The position numbers were made by a program, and so were the translations under genes. 11,445 nt of DNA, taken from assembly GCA_007132865.1 (NCBI GenBank), contig SLNU01000355.1, positions 1 through 11,445 on the forward strand, given 5' to 3'. Source of the DNA: Bacteroidales bacterium (GTDB taxonomy: Bacteria > Bacteroidota > Bacteroidia > Bacteroidales > UBA7960). The stretch's first letter is position 1, and each line of letters begins with the position of its first letter. Positions 1 through 6,437 of the stretch are shown here, in pieces. A model generated the notes under the pieces. The model saw only the letters and a program-made list of their open reading frames with translations, did no database searches and was not told where the DNA came from.

Positions 1-44
1 CCAACACCCAATAGCCAACACCCAACACCCAAAAGCCAAAAACT
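1..44. repeat. Degenerate A/C-rich intergenic tandem repeat
   Basis: The first 44 bases, directly before the pepP start codon, are built from repeated short blocks of the type CCAACACCCAA and AGCCAA. The plus strand has a single T and only two Gs before the final ACT. It is cut by the window edge, so its full length is unknown. It occupies the place where the pepP promoter or leader would be. No Shine-Dalgarno-like sequence is visible, which is usual in Bacteroidota. Confidence 0.6.
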
Positions 45-1430
45 ATGTTTAGCAAAGAGACTTACCAAAATCGCAGAGAACAATTAAAAAAACATGTAAA
101 TGACGGCATCATCCTGTTGCTGGGCAATGTGGATGTACCGATGAATTACCGGTCGAACACCTACAAATTCCGGCAGGACAGTACTTTTTTGTACTTCTTC
201 GGGATCGATCATCAGGGCATGGCCGGGGTGATGGACCTGGACAGTGGAAAAGATTTTTTGTTCGGAGACGATGTGACCCTCGACGACATTATCTGGATGG
301 GACCCCAGCCGCTGGTCAGCGAGAAAGCTGCAAGGATTGGGGTGCAGGATTCCGCCCCGTTCTCCAAACTGGCTGGGGTTTTGTCAGATGCGATGAAGGC
401 TGGTCGGAAGATCCATTTCTTGCCGCCCTACCGTGCCGAGAACAAACTCCTGCTGGAGGAACTGCTGGGAATCAAACCCGGGGAGCAAGCTGGCAGGGCT
501 TCGGTGGAACTGATTAAGGGCGTGGTTGCCTTGCGCTCAGTCAAGGAGGACCAGGAGGTCGCAGAGATCGAAAATGCAGCGGAAACGGCCTGGCTGATGC
601 ATACCACGGCCATGAAAATGGCCAGGCCCGGGGTCTGGGAATACGAGATCTCCGGCAAGATGGAGGGCATTGCTGCGGCCGGCGGAGGCATGCATTCCTT
701 TCCGATTATCCTGTCCATCCGCGGAGAAACCCTGCACAACCACTACCATGGCAACCAATTGAAGAAGGGCGACCTGCTGCTGGTGGATGCCGGTGCCGAG
801 AATGCCACGCATTATGCCACCGACCATACGCGGACCAGCCCGGTGGGCGGGTCTTTCTCCCCACGGCAGAAGGATATTTATCAGATCGTGCTGGATGCGA
901 ACGTGAAGGCCATTGAGGCCATCAAGCCCGACGTGCCGTTTCGTGACATTCACTTTTTGGCGGCCAACATCCTTGGTGGCGGACTGAAGGAACTCGGACT
1001 GATGAAGGGGGATATCTCCGCGGCTGTGGAGCTGGGGGCACATGCCCTGTTCATGCCGCACGGACTCGGACACATGATGGGGCTGGATGTGCATGATATG
1101 GAAGACCTGGGAGAGAATTATGTCGGATATGACGAGGAGATTAAGCGCTCCGATATTTTCGGCACAGCCTTCCTGCGGTTGGGACGCCGCCTGCAAAAGG
1201 GCTTTGTGCTGACCGTCGAGCCGGGCATATATTTCATTCCCGCCCTGATCGAGAAATGGGAAGCCGAAGGCAAGTTCACCGAATTTATTGATTACAAAAA
1301 GGCGAAGGAGTATATCGGTTTTGGCGGAATACGCCTTGAGGATGATATTCTCGTTACGGATAATGGTTACAGGAACCTGGGCAAGCCCATTCCGAAAACC
1401 ATTGAGGAGGTGGAGCGGATGCAGGAATAA
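45..1430 (+). CDS. pepP: Xaa-Pro aminopeptidase (aminopeptidase P, M24B family)
   Basis: This cytosolic metallopeptidase removes an N-terminal residue that precedes proline, helping to recycle proline-containing peptides. The 461-residue length is normal for the family. Residues about 1-165 form the N-terminal aminopeptidase P domain, including the RQDSTFLYFFG block near residues 43-53. The rest is the pita-bread catalytic domain. All five expected metal ligands are visible: D248 (in LLVDAG), D260 (in ATDHTRT), H343 (in GLGHMMGLDVHD), E392 (in TVEPGIYF) and E432 (in IRLEDDILV), so the enzyme should bind two metal ions and be active. No signal peptide is seen. The ATG at 45 gives the complete N-terminal domain. 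The gene converges with the PLP lyase downstream, and its TAA stop abuts the A-tract of a minus-strand terminator. The family call is firm; pepP versus pepQ-like naming is slightly less so. Confidence 0.95.
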   Translation: MFSKETYQNRREQLKKHVNDGIILLLGNVDVPMNYRSNTYKFRQDSTFLYFFGIDHQGMAGVMDLDSGKDFLFGDDVTLDDIIWMGPQPLVSEKAARIGVQDSAPFSKLAGVLSDAMKAGRKIHFLPPYRAENKLLLEELLGIKPGEQAGRASVELIKGVVALRSVKEDQEVAEIENAAETAWLMHTTAMKMARPGVWEYEISGKMEGIAAAGGGMHSFPIILSIRGETLHNHYHGNQLKKGDLLLVDAGAENATHYATDHTRTSPVGGSFSPRQKDIYQIVLDANVKAIEAIKPDVPFRDIHFLAANILGGGLKELGLMKGDISAAVELGAHALFMPHGLGHMMGLDVHDMEDLGENYVGYDEEIKRSDIFGTAFLRLGRRLQKGFVLTVEPGIYFIPALIEKWEAEGKFTEFIDYKKAKEYIGFGGIRLEDDILVTDNGYRNLGKPIPKTIEEVERMQE

Positions 1431-1459
1431 AAAAACCCCGGAACAATTAAGCTCCGGGG
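1429..1459 (-). terminator. Intrinsic terminator of the minus-strand PLP lyase, touching the pepP stop codon
   Basis: A GC-rich stem pairs 1436-1442 (CCCCGGA) with 1453-1459 (TCCGGGG) around a 10-base loop. It is flanked on the left by an A run (1429-1435), which is a T run on the minus strand. It therefore has terminator polarity for minus-strand transcription coming from the lyase gene that ends at 1604, giving a 3' UTR of roughly 145-170 nt. There is no T run on the plus side, so it is not a classical terminator for pepP. Confidence 0.7.
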
Positions 1460-1534
1460 CCACCAATCAACTAACCAAAACAACAACATGAAGGTATCTT
1501 AATAAAACCAAACATCCGTCGTCACTAATAGAAC

Positions 1535-1556
1535 TCCGAAAATCGGAATTTGTTTT
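1535..1556 (+). terminator. Weak candidate terminator for pepP
   Basis: A small hairpin pairs TCCGA (1535-1539) with TCGGA (1543-1547) around an AAA loop and is followed by a T-rich stretch (TTTGTTTTT). It lies about 105 bases past the pepP stop in the correct orientation. The stem is only 5 bp, so this is a tentative call. Confidence 0.35.
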
Positions 1557-1603
1557 TAAATGTACAAAAAAAAATCAGAAAAAAGCCTAAAAAAAGAAAC
1601 TTT

Positions 1604-2791
1604 TTAAAGCACCAGGCATTCCTTGATTTTTTCCCAGGTCCGATGTACGTCATGATCCAGTCCGACTGAGAACCTGATCAGGCCTTCCGACAGGCCCATT
1701 TCCCTCTGCACATCATCCGGAACCTCGCTGGAGGTGCTTTTCCCTGAATTGCTGAACAGGGTTTTGAAATACCCCAGACTGACGGCCAGGTAGCCCACGC
1801 CGGCCAGCTGCATTTTTTCCATCAATACAGAAGCCTTTTCGCTGGTTTCCAGATCGATGGCAATCATTCCGCCAAAGCCGAAATCGGGATGCATCTGGCT
1901 TTTCATCAGCTCGTGCTGGGGGTGGCTCGGCAAGCCGGGATAAATGGTACGCAGGCCAGCTTCCTCGAACTTTCCGGCCAGGTACATGGCGTTGTGGCTG
2001 TGCTGCTTCATCCGGATGTGCAGTGTGTGCAGGTTCTTGTGTATTCCTGAGGAACGGAGTGGATCCAGAACCGGGCCCAGCAGCATGGCAGAACCGGTAT
2101 TCACATCGGCCAGTGAGGCAATAAACTCATGGCTGGCGCAAATGGCTCCCGCTACGCAGTCGTTTTTCCCGTTCACAAATTTGGTAAGGCTGTACAGCAC
2201 GATATGGGCACCCAGTTTGGCAGGGGCGATCATCATCGGGGTGAAGGTGTTGTCAACAACCAGCGGAATATTGTGCTTGTCGGCGATCTTTGAAAGTCCC
2301 GGCAGGTCCGAGATCTGCAACATGGGATTGGTCATGGATTCGGTGTAGACCAGACGTGTATTCGGACGGATGGCTTTTTCAACCTCCTCCAGTTTGGTGA
2401 TGTCCACAAAGCTCACCTCAATGTTGAATTTTTTCAGGTAATTGGCCAGAAATGCGAAAGTCCCCCCATAGGTGGTGATGCTTGACACAATATGGTCCCC
2501 GGCATTGCAGAGCTGCAGCAAGGTGCTGGTGATCGCACCCATGCCGGAGGCTGTCACCCAGGCACTTTCGGTACCCTCCATCGCAGCCAGCGTATCGGCC
2601 AGGTATTTATTGGACGGGTTCCAGTGGCGGGAGTAGAGGAAACAGCCTTCCTGTTCCCCATGGAAGGTATCAACCATGGTCTTGGCCTCCATGAAAGTGT
2701 AAGTGGCCGAATCGGTAATGGAAGGGTTCACGTCCCCGAATTCCCCAAAATGGAGAAGGTCCTGGATATTGCTTGCTGGATCAAATTTCAT
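1604..2791 (-). CDS. Trans-sulfuration family PLP enzyme (methionine gamma-lyase / cystathionine lyase-like)
   Basis: This is a fold-type I PLP enzyme of the Cys/Met metabolism family, which carries out beta- or gamma-elimination or replacement on methionine, cystathionine or homoserine esters. The PLP lysine is K204 in SLTKFVNG. Other family marks are Y53-S-R55 (phosphate contact from the neighbouring subunit), the SGM loop at 82-84, the ring-stacking Y108, D180 in VVDNTF, and R373 in LIRFSVG for the substrate carboxylate. The start at 2791 (MKFDPASN, 395 aa) is preferred. A longer frame to 2860 adds 23 residues unlike the family and would run through the probable -7 box at 2820-2827. Gly110 stands where characterised methionine gamma-lyases carry the catalytic Cys (Cys116 in Pseudomonas putida), and the usual HPASMTH-type segment is replaced by SNSGKSTSS near 347-355, so substrate is uncertain. 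The gene is divergent from an Lrp/AsnC regulator that probably controls it. Confidence 0.9.
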   Translation of the reverse strand: MKFDPASNIQDLLHFGEFGDVNPSITDSATYTFMEAKTMVDTFHGEQEGCFLYSRHWNPSNKYLADTLAAMEGTESAWVTASGMGAITSTLLQLCNAGDHIVSSITTYGGTFAFLANYLKKFNIEVSFVDITKLEEVEKAIRPNTRLVYTESMTNPMLQISDLPGLSKIADKHNIPLVVDNTFTPMMIAPAKLGAHIVLYSLTKFVNGKNDCVAGAICASHEFIASLADVNTGSAMLLGPVLDPLRSSGIHKNLHTLHIRMKQHSHNAMYLAGKFEEAGLRTIYPGLPSHPQHELMKSQMHPDFGFGGMIAIDLETSEKASVLMEKMQLAGVGYLAVSLGYFKTLFSNSGKSTSSEVPDDVQREMGLSEGLIRFSVGLDHDVHRTWEKIKECLVL

Positions 2792-2819
2792 AACGATGGA
2801 GTTTTGAGGGTTTATCCGA

Positions 2820-2827
2820 CAAAAATA
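2820..2827 (-). promoter_or_regulatory. Candidate Bacteroidota -7 promoter box of the PLP lyase
   Basis: Read on the minus strand this is TATTTTTG, a full match to the Bacteroidota -7 consensus TAnnTTTG. It would start transcription about 20-25 nt before the ATG at 2791. No good -33 TTG lies at the usual 17-23 bp spacing, which would fit a promoter that needs an activator. Confidence 0.5.
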
Positions 2828-2880
2828 TGAATATTCAGGGAAAACAGGAAAATAAAACAAATAATTCGTGAAAACATCTA

Positions 2881-2907
2881 ATTACGGTTACATATTGTAA
2901 TCGAAAT
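2881..2907. promoter_or_regulatory. 27-bp imperfect palindrome, probable operator for the Lrp/AsnC regulator
   Basis: The core is TTACA-TAT-TGTAA (2888-2900). Extending outward, 10 of 12 base pairs across 2881-2892 and 2896-2907 are complementary, with mismatches only at 2884/2904 and 2887/2901. It lies between the divergent lyase and regulator, where the regulator's -33 element should be and well upstream of the lyase -7 box. That placement would fit autorepression together with control of the lyase. Lrp-family proteins commonly bind such AT-rich palindromes of roughly this size. Binding by this particular regulator is inferred. Confidence 0.55.
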
Positions 2908-2911
2908 AGTT

Positions 2912-2919
2912 TATTTTTG
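2912..2919 (+). promoter_or_regulatory. Candidate -7 promoter box of the Lrp/AsnC regulator
   Basis: TATTTTTG matches TAnnTTTG exactly and is identical to the lyase -7 box on the other strand. Predicted initiation near 2925 leaves a leader of about 25 nt before the ATG at 2949. The only TTG upstream (2895-2897) is at a 14-bp spacing, shorter than usual, and it falls inside the palindrome. Confidence 0.5.
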
Positions 2920-2948
2920 CATGATTCGTAATGTAAATATTGAGGAAA

Positions 2949-3443
2949 ATGGAGAAAGGCTTTCAAATTGACAAAACGGACAAAAAAATCCTGGAGCTAC
3001 TGGGTACCAATGCACGGATGTCATTCATGGAGGTGGCCCGAAAATGCGGCATCAGCGGGGCAGCCGTGCACCAGCGGTTCCAGAAGCTCACCGAGGCAAA
3101 AATCATTGACGGGTCGCGCCTGACACTGAGTCCCAAGGGATTGGGATTTCAGACCTGTGCATTTATAGGAATACAGGTCAACCTGACCTCCACCTCCACC
3201 CATCAGAAAGTGTTTCAACAGATCATGGAGATTCCGGAAATTGTAGAATGTCATCATGTTACGGGGAAGTATTCCTTGTTTATCAAGATCTTTACAAAAA
3301 GCAACGAACATTTGAAGAAGGTCATTGTCGAGCGCATCCAGGTAATCCCGGAGGTGACCGCCACAGAAACCTTCATTTCTCTGGAAAAGGGCTTTATACG
3401 GGAGTTGCCGGTCAGAGAGGGGAATGTGTCCCATTATGACTAG
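2949..3443 (+). CDS. Lrp/AsnC family transcriptional regulator
   Basis: This is a small DNA-binding regulator with the Lrp/AsnC layout. An N-terminal winged HTH covers residues about 7-60 (from DKTDKKILELL through the recognition helix GISGAAVHQRFQKL). A C-terminal RAM (ligand-binding, oligomerising) domain covers about 68-147. The RAM signature reads VTGKYSLFIKI at 104-114; most family members have G-x-Y-D here, and this protein has Ser in place of Asp. The chosen ATG at 2949 gives 164 aa; an in-frame TTG at 2940 would add only three residues. The divergent position next to a sulfur-amino-acid PLP enzyme, with a palindrome between them, suggests that it senses an amino acid such as methionine, cysteine or a related product and controls both genes. 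The effector is unknown. Confidence 0.92.
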   Translation: MEKGFQIDKTDKKILELLGTNARMSFMEVARKCGISGAAVHQRFQKLTEAKIIDGSRLTLSPKGLGFQTCAFIGIQVNLTSTSTHQKVFQQIMEIPEIVECHHVTGKYSLFIKIFTKSNEHLKKVIVERIQVIPEVTATETFISLEKGFIRELPVREGNVSHYD

Positions 3444-3477
3444 GGATTACCGGATCAACCGGAAACAGCAAAAATAC

Positions 3478-3485
3478 TAACTTTG
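3478..3485 (+). promoter_or_regulatory. Candidate -7 promoter box of riboflavin synthase
   Basis: TAACTTTG matches the Bacteroidota -7 consensus TAnnTTTG. It lies in the 58-bp gap after the regulator gene, 17 bases before the riboflavin synthase ATG, implying a very short leader. No clear -33 TTG is present at normal spacing. The gap is too short for an FMN riboswitch. Confidence 0.45.
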
Positions 3486-3501
3486 AAAAAAATCTAAAAT
3501 T

Positions 3502-4110
3502 ATGTTTACAGGTATTATCGAGACCATGGGCAAGGTGGTCAAAATTGAACGGGACAGGGGCAACATCCATTTCACGATAGAAACCCCCATTGCAGATGAA
3601 TTGAAAGTGGACCAGAGCGTGTCGCACGACGGAGTCTGTCTGACCACGGTACATGTGGACAAGGAGAAAAAGCAGTATACCGTCACGGCCATACAGGAGA
3701 CCCTTGATAAGACCAATATGCGTACATGGGAAGTCGGCTACGAGGTGAACCTTGAGCGTTGCACAAAGATTGACGGGCGGCTCGACGGGCACATCGTGCA
3801 GGGGCATGTGGACCAGACCGCGGTATGTACACGGGTCGAAGAGCTGGATGGCAGCTGGAAGTTCTGGTTTGAATATGATCCGGGCCCAAAGAACATCACA
3901 GTCGAAAAAGGCTCCATCTCGGTGAACGGCGTCAGCCTGACCGTGGTCGATTCAGAGCCGAATGTGTTCTCCGTGGCAATTATCCCGTACACTTACGATG
4001 TGACCAACTTTCACAACTTCCGGTCTGGCTCGGTCATCAACCTGGAGTTCGACATCATCGGGAAATATGTGGCAAGGCTGCTGGAACAGCATTTTGCCGC
4101 GAAAAAATAA
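3502..4110 (+). CDS. ribE: Riboflavin synthase, alpha subunit
   Basis: The enzyme catalyses the last step of riboflavin biosynthesis, the dismutation of two 6,7-dimethyl-8-ribityllumazine molecules to riboflavin and a pyrimidinedione, in the cytoplasm as a trimer. The protein (202 aa, normal length) starts with the hallmark MFTGIIE and consists of two lumazine-binding barrels. The first spans about 1-97 with SHDGVCLT at 41-48. The second spans about 98-190 with GHIVQGHVD at 97-104 and VNGVSLTV at 141-148. Its end (IIGKYVARLLEQ) forms the trimerisation helix. Other riboflavin genes are not adjacent, so the gene appears isolated from a rib operon. It has its own promoter-like box and ends at a strong terminator, consistent with a monocistronic unit. 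Some databases call the gene ribC in place of ribE. Confidence 0.96.
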   Translation: MFTGIIETMGKVVKIERDRGNIHFTIETPIADELKVDQSVSHDGVCLTTVHVDKEKKQYTVTAIQETLDKTNMRTWEVGYEVNLERCTKIDGRLDGHIVQGHVDQTAVCTRVEELDGSWKFWFEYDPGPKNITVEKGSISVNGVSLTVVDSEPNVFSVAIIPYTYDVTNFHNFRSGSVINLEFDIIGKYVARLLEQHFAAKK

Positions 4111-4148
4111 AAACAGGCTGTCCCGAAAGCACGGGACAGCCTGTTTTT
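4109..4148. terminator. Strong bidirectional intrinsic terminator
   Basis: A perfect 17-bp stem (4109-4125 with 4132-4148) closes a 6-base loop (AAAGCA). The right arm ends in TTTTT for the plus strand. On the minus strand the hairpin is followed by a T-rich tract, the complement of GAAAAAATAAAA at 4101-4112. The stem includes the last bases of the riboflavin synthase TAA stop. It can end both the riboflavin synthase transcript and the converging peptidase transcript from 4230. Confidence 0.9.
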
Positions 4149-4208
4149 GCAATTGGGGCCATGCAATTGGGGCCATGCAATTGGGGCCTTGTGATGGGGC
4201 CATGTGAT
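4149..4208. repeat. 14-bp G-rich tandem repeat, about four copies
   Basis: The unit GCAATTGGGGCCAT occurs perfectly at 4149-4162 and 4163-4176, with one change at 4177-4190. A degenerate 13-base copy (GTGATGGGGCCAT) follows at 4191-4203, then the start of another (GTGAT). It fills the space between the bidirectional terminator and the stop of the M3 peptidase gene. GGGG runs recur at 4155, 4169, 4183 and 4196. No gene is present, and the copies are too close together for a CRISPR array. Confidence 0.85.
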
Positions 4209-4229
4209 ACAGAGCCCTGGCCTGTATGC

Positions 4230-6356
4230 TTATCTCACAAGTCCGCGCTGACGCAGCAGCGGCTCAATCTGGGGCTCGCGTCCGCGGAAATCAATGTACA
4301 TCTCCATGGCATCCTTCGTACCACCCCTTTCCAGGATGTTTTTGCGGAAGGACTGTGCGGTGGCCTGATCAAAAAAGTCACCGGTCTCACGGAATGCTTC
4401 ATAGGCATCCGCATCCAGCAAACCAGACCAGATGTAGCTGTAGTAACCGGCAGAATATCCGCCTGAGAAGATATGTCCGAAGTGGGTGCTGCCATGGCGG
4501 AAATGGATCTCAGGGATCAGTCCGATTCTTTCGATGGTCCGCCGGTCAATAATACTGGCCACCTCCTTGAGCTGGTCTTCCGGAAAAGCTTCTGTAAGGG
4601 TATGGTACTCCATATCCAGGAAGGCAGATGCCAAGAACTCCACGGTTGAAAACCCCTGGTTGAACTGCGAGCTGGCAACCAGGCGGTCCATCAGCTCCTG
4701 CGGCATGGGTTCGCCGGTTTCATAGTGCATCGCAAAGGTCTTCATCACCTCTGGTTCGTTGGCCCAGTTTTCCATGATCTGGGAAGGGAGCTCCACAAAG
4801 TCGCGGGGGACGCTTGTGCCTGCCAGGCTCGGATAGGTCACGTTCGATAACAAGCCATGCAGGGCATGTCCGAACTCATGGAAGTAGGTGGTCATCTCGT
4901 CATAGGTCAGCAGCGAGGGCTGGCCACCGGAGGGCGGGGAGAAGTTGCATACGATCGTAATGACGGGATGGACAAAGCGGCCATCGGGGTCTATGCGCTG
5001 GCTGCGGTAAGCGCTCATCCAGGCACCGCCGCGCTTGCTTTCACGCGGGTGGAAGTCCATATACAGGATGCCGATATGGCTGCCGTCTGCTTCAAGTACT
5101 TCGAATACCTGTACATCGGGGTGGTATTTGGGAACATCTGTCCTTTCAATGAACTGCAGTCCCCACAGTTTTTCGCTGATCATGAAGATCCCGGACCTTA
5201 CGGTGTTCAGCTCGAAATACTGGCGTATCTCCTCCTCATCGATGTCATAAAGTTCCTTCCTGACCTGCTCGGCATAGTACCGCCAGTCCCACTGCGCCAG
5301 CTGAAAATCATGTCCCTGCTGGTCAATCAGACCCTGCATGGTTTGGGCTTCTTCCTTGGCAATGGCCAGTCCGGCATCCCAGAGCTGGGTGATGAAGTCC
5401 ATCACGGTGGGCACATTTTTCACCATGGTCTCCTCCAGTCCGAAGTCCGCATGGCTGTCATAACCCATCAGCTTGGCCCGTTCAATGCGAAGGTTCACGA
5501 TCTTGCCGATGATCTCGTTGTTGTCGAATTCGTTGCCCATGTTCCCGCGGTTGATATAGGCCTGCTGCATTTTCTCGCGCAGTTCGCGGTTTTCGGCATT
5601 GTACAGGAAGGGCATTACACTGGGATTGTGGAGGGTGAAAACCCATTTCCCTTCCAGTCCTTCGGCTTCAGCCCTTTCGGCAGCACCAGAAATGGCAGAC
5701 TGCGGCAGTCCGGCCAGGTCTGCTTCATCCTCAACGACCATTTTCCAGGAATTGGTCTCTCCCAGCACGTTCTGTCCAAATTGAAGCGTAAGGGTGGACA
5801 GCTGCTGGTTGATCTCGCGCAGGCGCTCCTGCTTGTCTTCCGGCAGTGCAGCACCGCTGCGCACGAAGCCTTTGTGGGTCTCCGTGAGCAGACGCATTTG
5901 CTCGTCATTCAGTCCGAGTTGATCCTTCTGCTCATACACGGCCTGTACGCGGGCGAACAGTTCGGGATTCAGGCTGATGTTATCAGAATGGGCCGAAAGT
6001 TTCGGGGCCATTTCCTGGGCAATCTCCTGCAGTTCCGGACTGGTCAGTGAGGAGTTGAAGTTGTAAAAAACTGGCAATACCCTATAGAGCATGCTGCCGG
6101 AATATTCCAGCGCCAGAATGGTGTTTTCGAACGTGGGGGCTTCGGGGCTGTTCACGATCGCGTCGATCTCGGCTTCACGCAGCATTATCCCCTCCTCGAT
6201 GGCCGGGGCAAAATGTGCATTGGTTATTTCAGCGAACGGGGGAACCCCGAACGGAGTATTAAATTCGGAGAAGAAAGGGTTGTCCTCCTCCGGGGCTGCA
6301 CACGAAGCCATCAATATCATTGGAATCATTGCCAGATAAATTAGTTTCTTTTTCAT
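4230..6356 (-). CDS. dcp: M3 family metallopeptidase, Dcp-like, predicted lipoprotein
   Basis: This zinc oligopeptidase resembles peptidyl-dipeptidase Dcp, which cuts dipeptides from the C-terminus of peptides. Residues 1-18 form a lipoprotein signal peptide (MKKK, hydrophobic core, lipobox LMAS before C19), so the mature protein should be lipid-anchored in the envelope; E. coli Dcp has no such signal. The acidic stretch CAAPEEDN after the Cys resembles a Bacteroidota lipoprotein export signal, which may place it on the cell surface. The zinc site is H493-E494-F-G-H497 with E522 in RDFVELPSQIMENW as third ligand. The late GYSAGYYSYIWSGLL block matches the substrate-binding Tyr/Gly segment of Dcp. 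The 708-aa length fits Dcp (about 680) plus the signal. It is the last gene of a minus-strand run and ends at the bidirectional terminator. Dcp is likelier than oligopeptidase A from the HEFGHALHG and PRDFVE blocks. Confidence 0.93.
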   Translation of the reverse strand: MKKKLIYLAMIPMILMASCAAPEEDNPFFSEFNTPFGVPPFAEITNAHFAPAIEEGIMLREAEIDAIVNSPEAPTFENTILALEYSGSMLYRVLPVFYNFNSSLTSPELQEIAQEMAPKLSAHSDNISLNPELFARVQAVYEQKDQLGLNDEQMRLLTETHKGFVRSGAALPEDKQERLREINQQLSTLTLQFGQNVLGETNSWKMVVEDEADLAGLPQSAISGAAERAEAEGLEGKWVFTLHNPSVMPFLYNAENRELREKMQQAYINRGNMGNEFDNNEIIGKIVNLRIERAKLMGYDSHADFGLEETMVKNVPTVMDFITQLWDAGLAIAKEEAQTMQGLIDQQGHDFQLAQWDWRYYAEQVRKELYDIDEEEIRQYFELNTVRSGIFMISEKLWGLQFIERTDVPKYHPDVQVFEVLEADGSHIGILYMDFHPRESKRGGAWMSAYRSQRIDPDGRFVHPVITIVCNFSPPSGGQPSLLTYDEMTTYFHEFGHALHGLLSNVTYPSLAGTSVPRDFVELPSQIMENWANEPEVMKTFAMHYETGEPMPQELMDRLVASSQFNQGFSTVEFLASAFLDMEYHTLTEAFPEDQLKEVASIIDRRTIERIGLIPEIHFRHGSTHFGHIFSGGYSAGYYSYIWSGLLDADAYEAFRETGDFFDQATAQSFRKNILERGGTKDAMEMYIDFRGREPQIEPLLRQRGLVR

Positions 6357-6406
6357 AATTCTGCTCAGTTTTGGTTTTTTACGGGTTGATTTTCAAGCGG
6401 CTAAAT

Positions 6407-6437
6407 TAAAGATATTTTTCGTCAATGGCAAGTCCAA
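6407..6437 (-). promoter_or_regulatory. Candidate promoter of the M3 peptidase gene
   Basis: On the minus strand a TTG (6435-6437) directly after the aldo/keto reductase stop is followed after 20 bp by TATCTTTA (6407-6414), seven of eight matches to TAnnTTTG. Spacing agrees with Bacteroidota promoters and would give a leader of about 45 nt. The last base of the -7 box is off consensus. Confidence 0.35.

Noticed and set aside
537..1466. 309-codon minus-strand open frame opposite pepP
   Set aside because: It overlaps the complete M24B catalytic domain on the other strand and has no recognisable domain of its own.
2792..2860. Upstream extension of the PLP lyase to an ATG ending at 2860
   Set aside because: The added 23 residues do not resemble the family N-terminus, and the extension contains the probable -7 promoter box at 2820-2827.
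3444..3501. Possible FMN riboswitch before riboflavin synthase
   Set aside because: The spacer is only 58 bp, far shorter than an RFN element, and shows none of its conserved stems.
4149..4208. CRISPR-like array
   Set aside because: The 14-bp units are directly adjacent with no unique spacers, so it is a simple tandem repeat.
4857..6050. Long plus-strand open frame (397 codons) opposite the M3 peptidase gene
   Set aside because: It is antisense to a well-supported gene, its translation shows no recognisable domain, and the opposite strand carries the HEFGH zinc motif and full family similarity.
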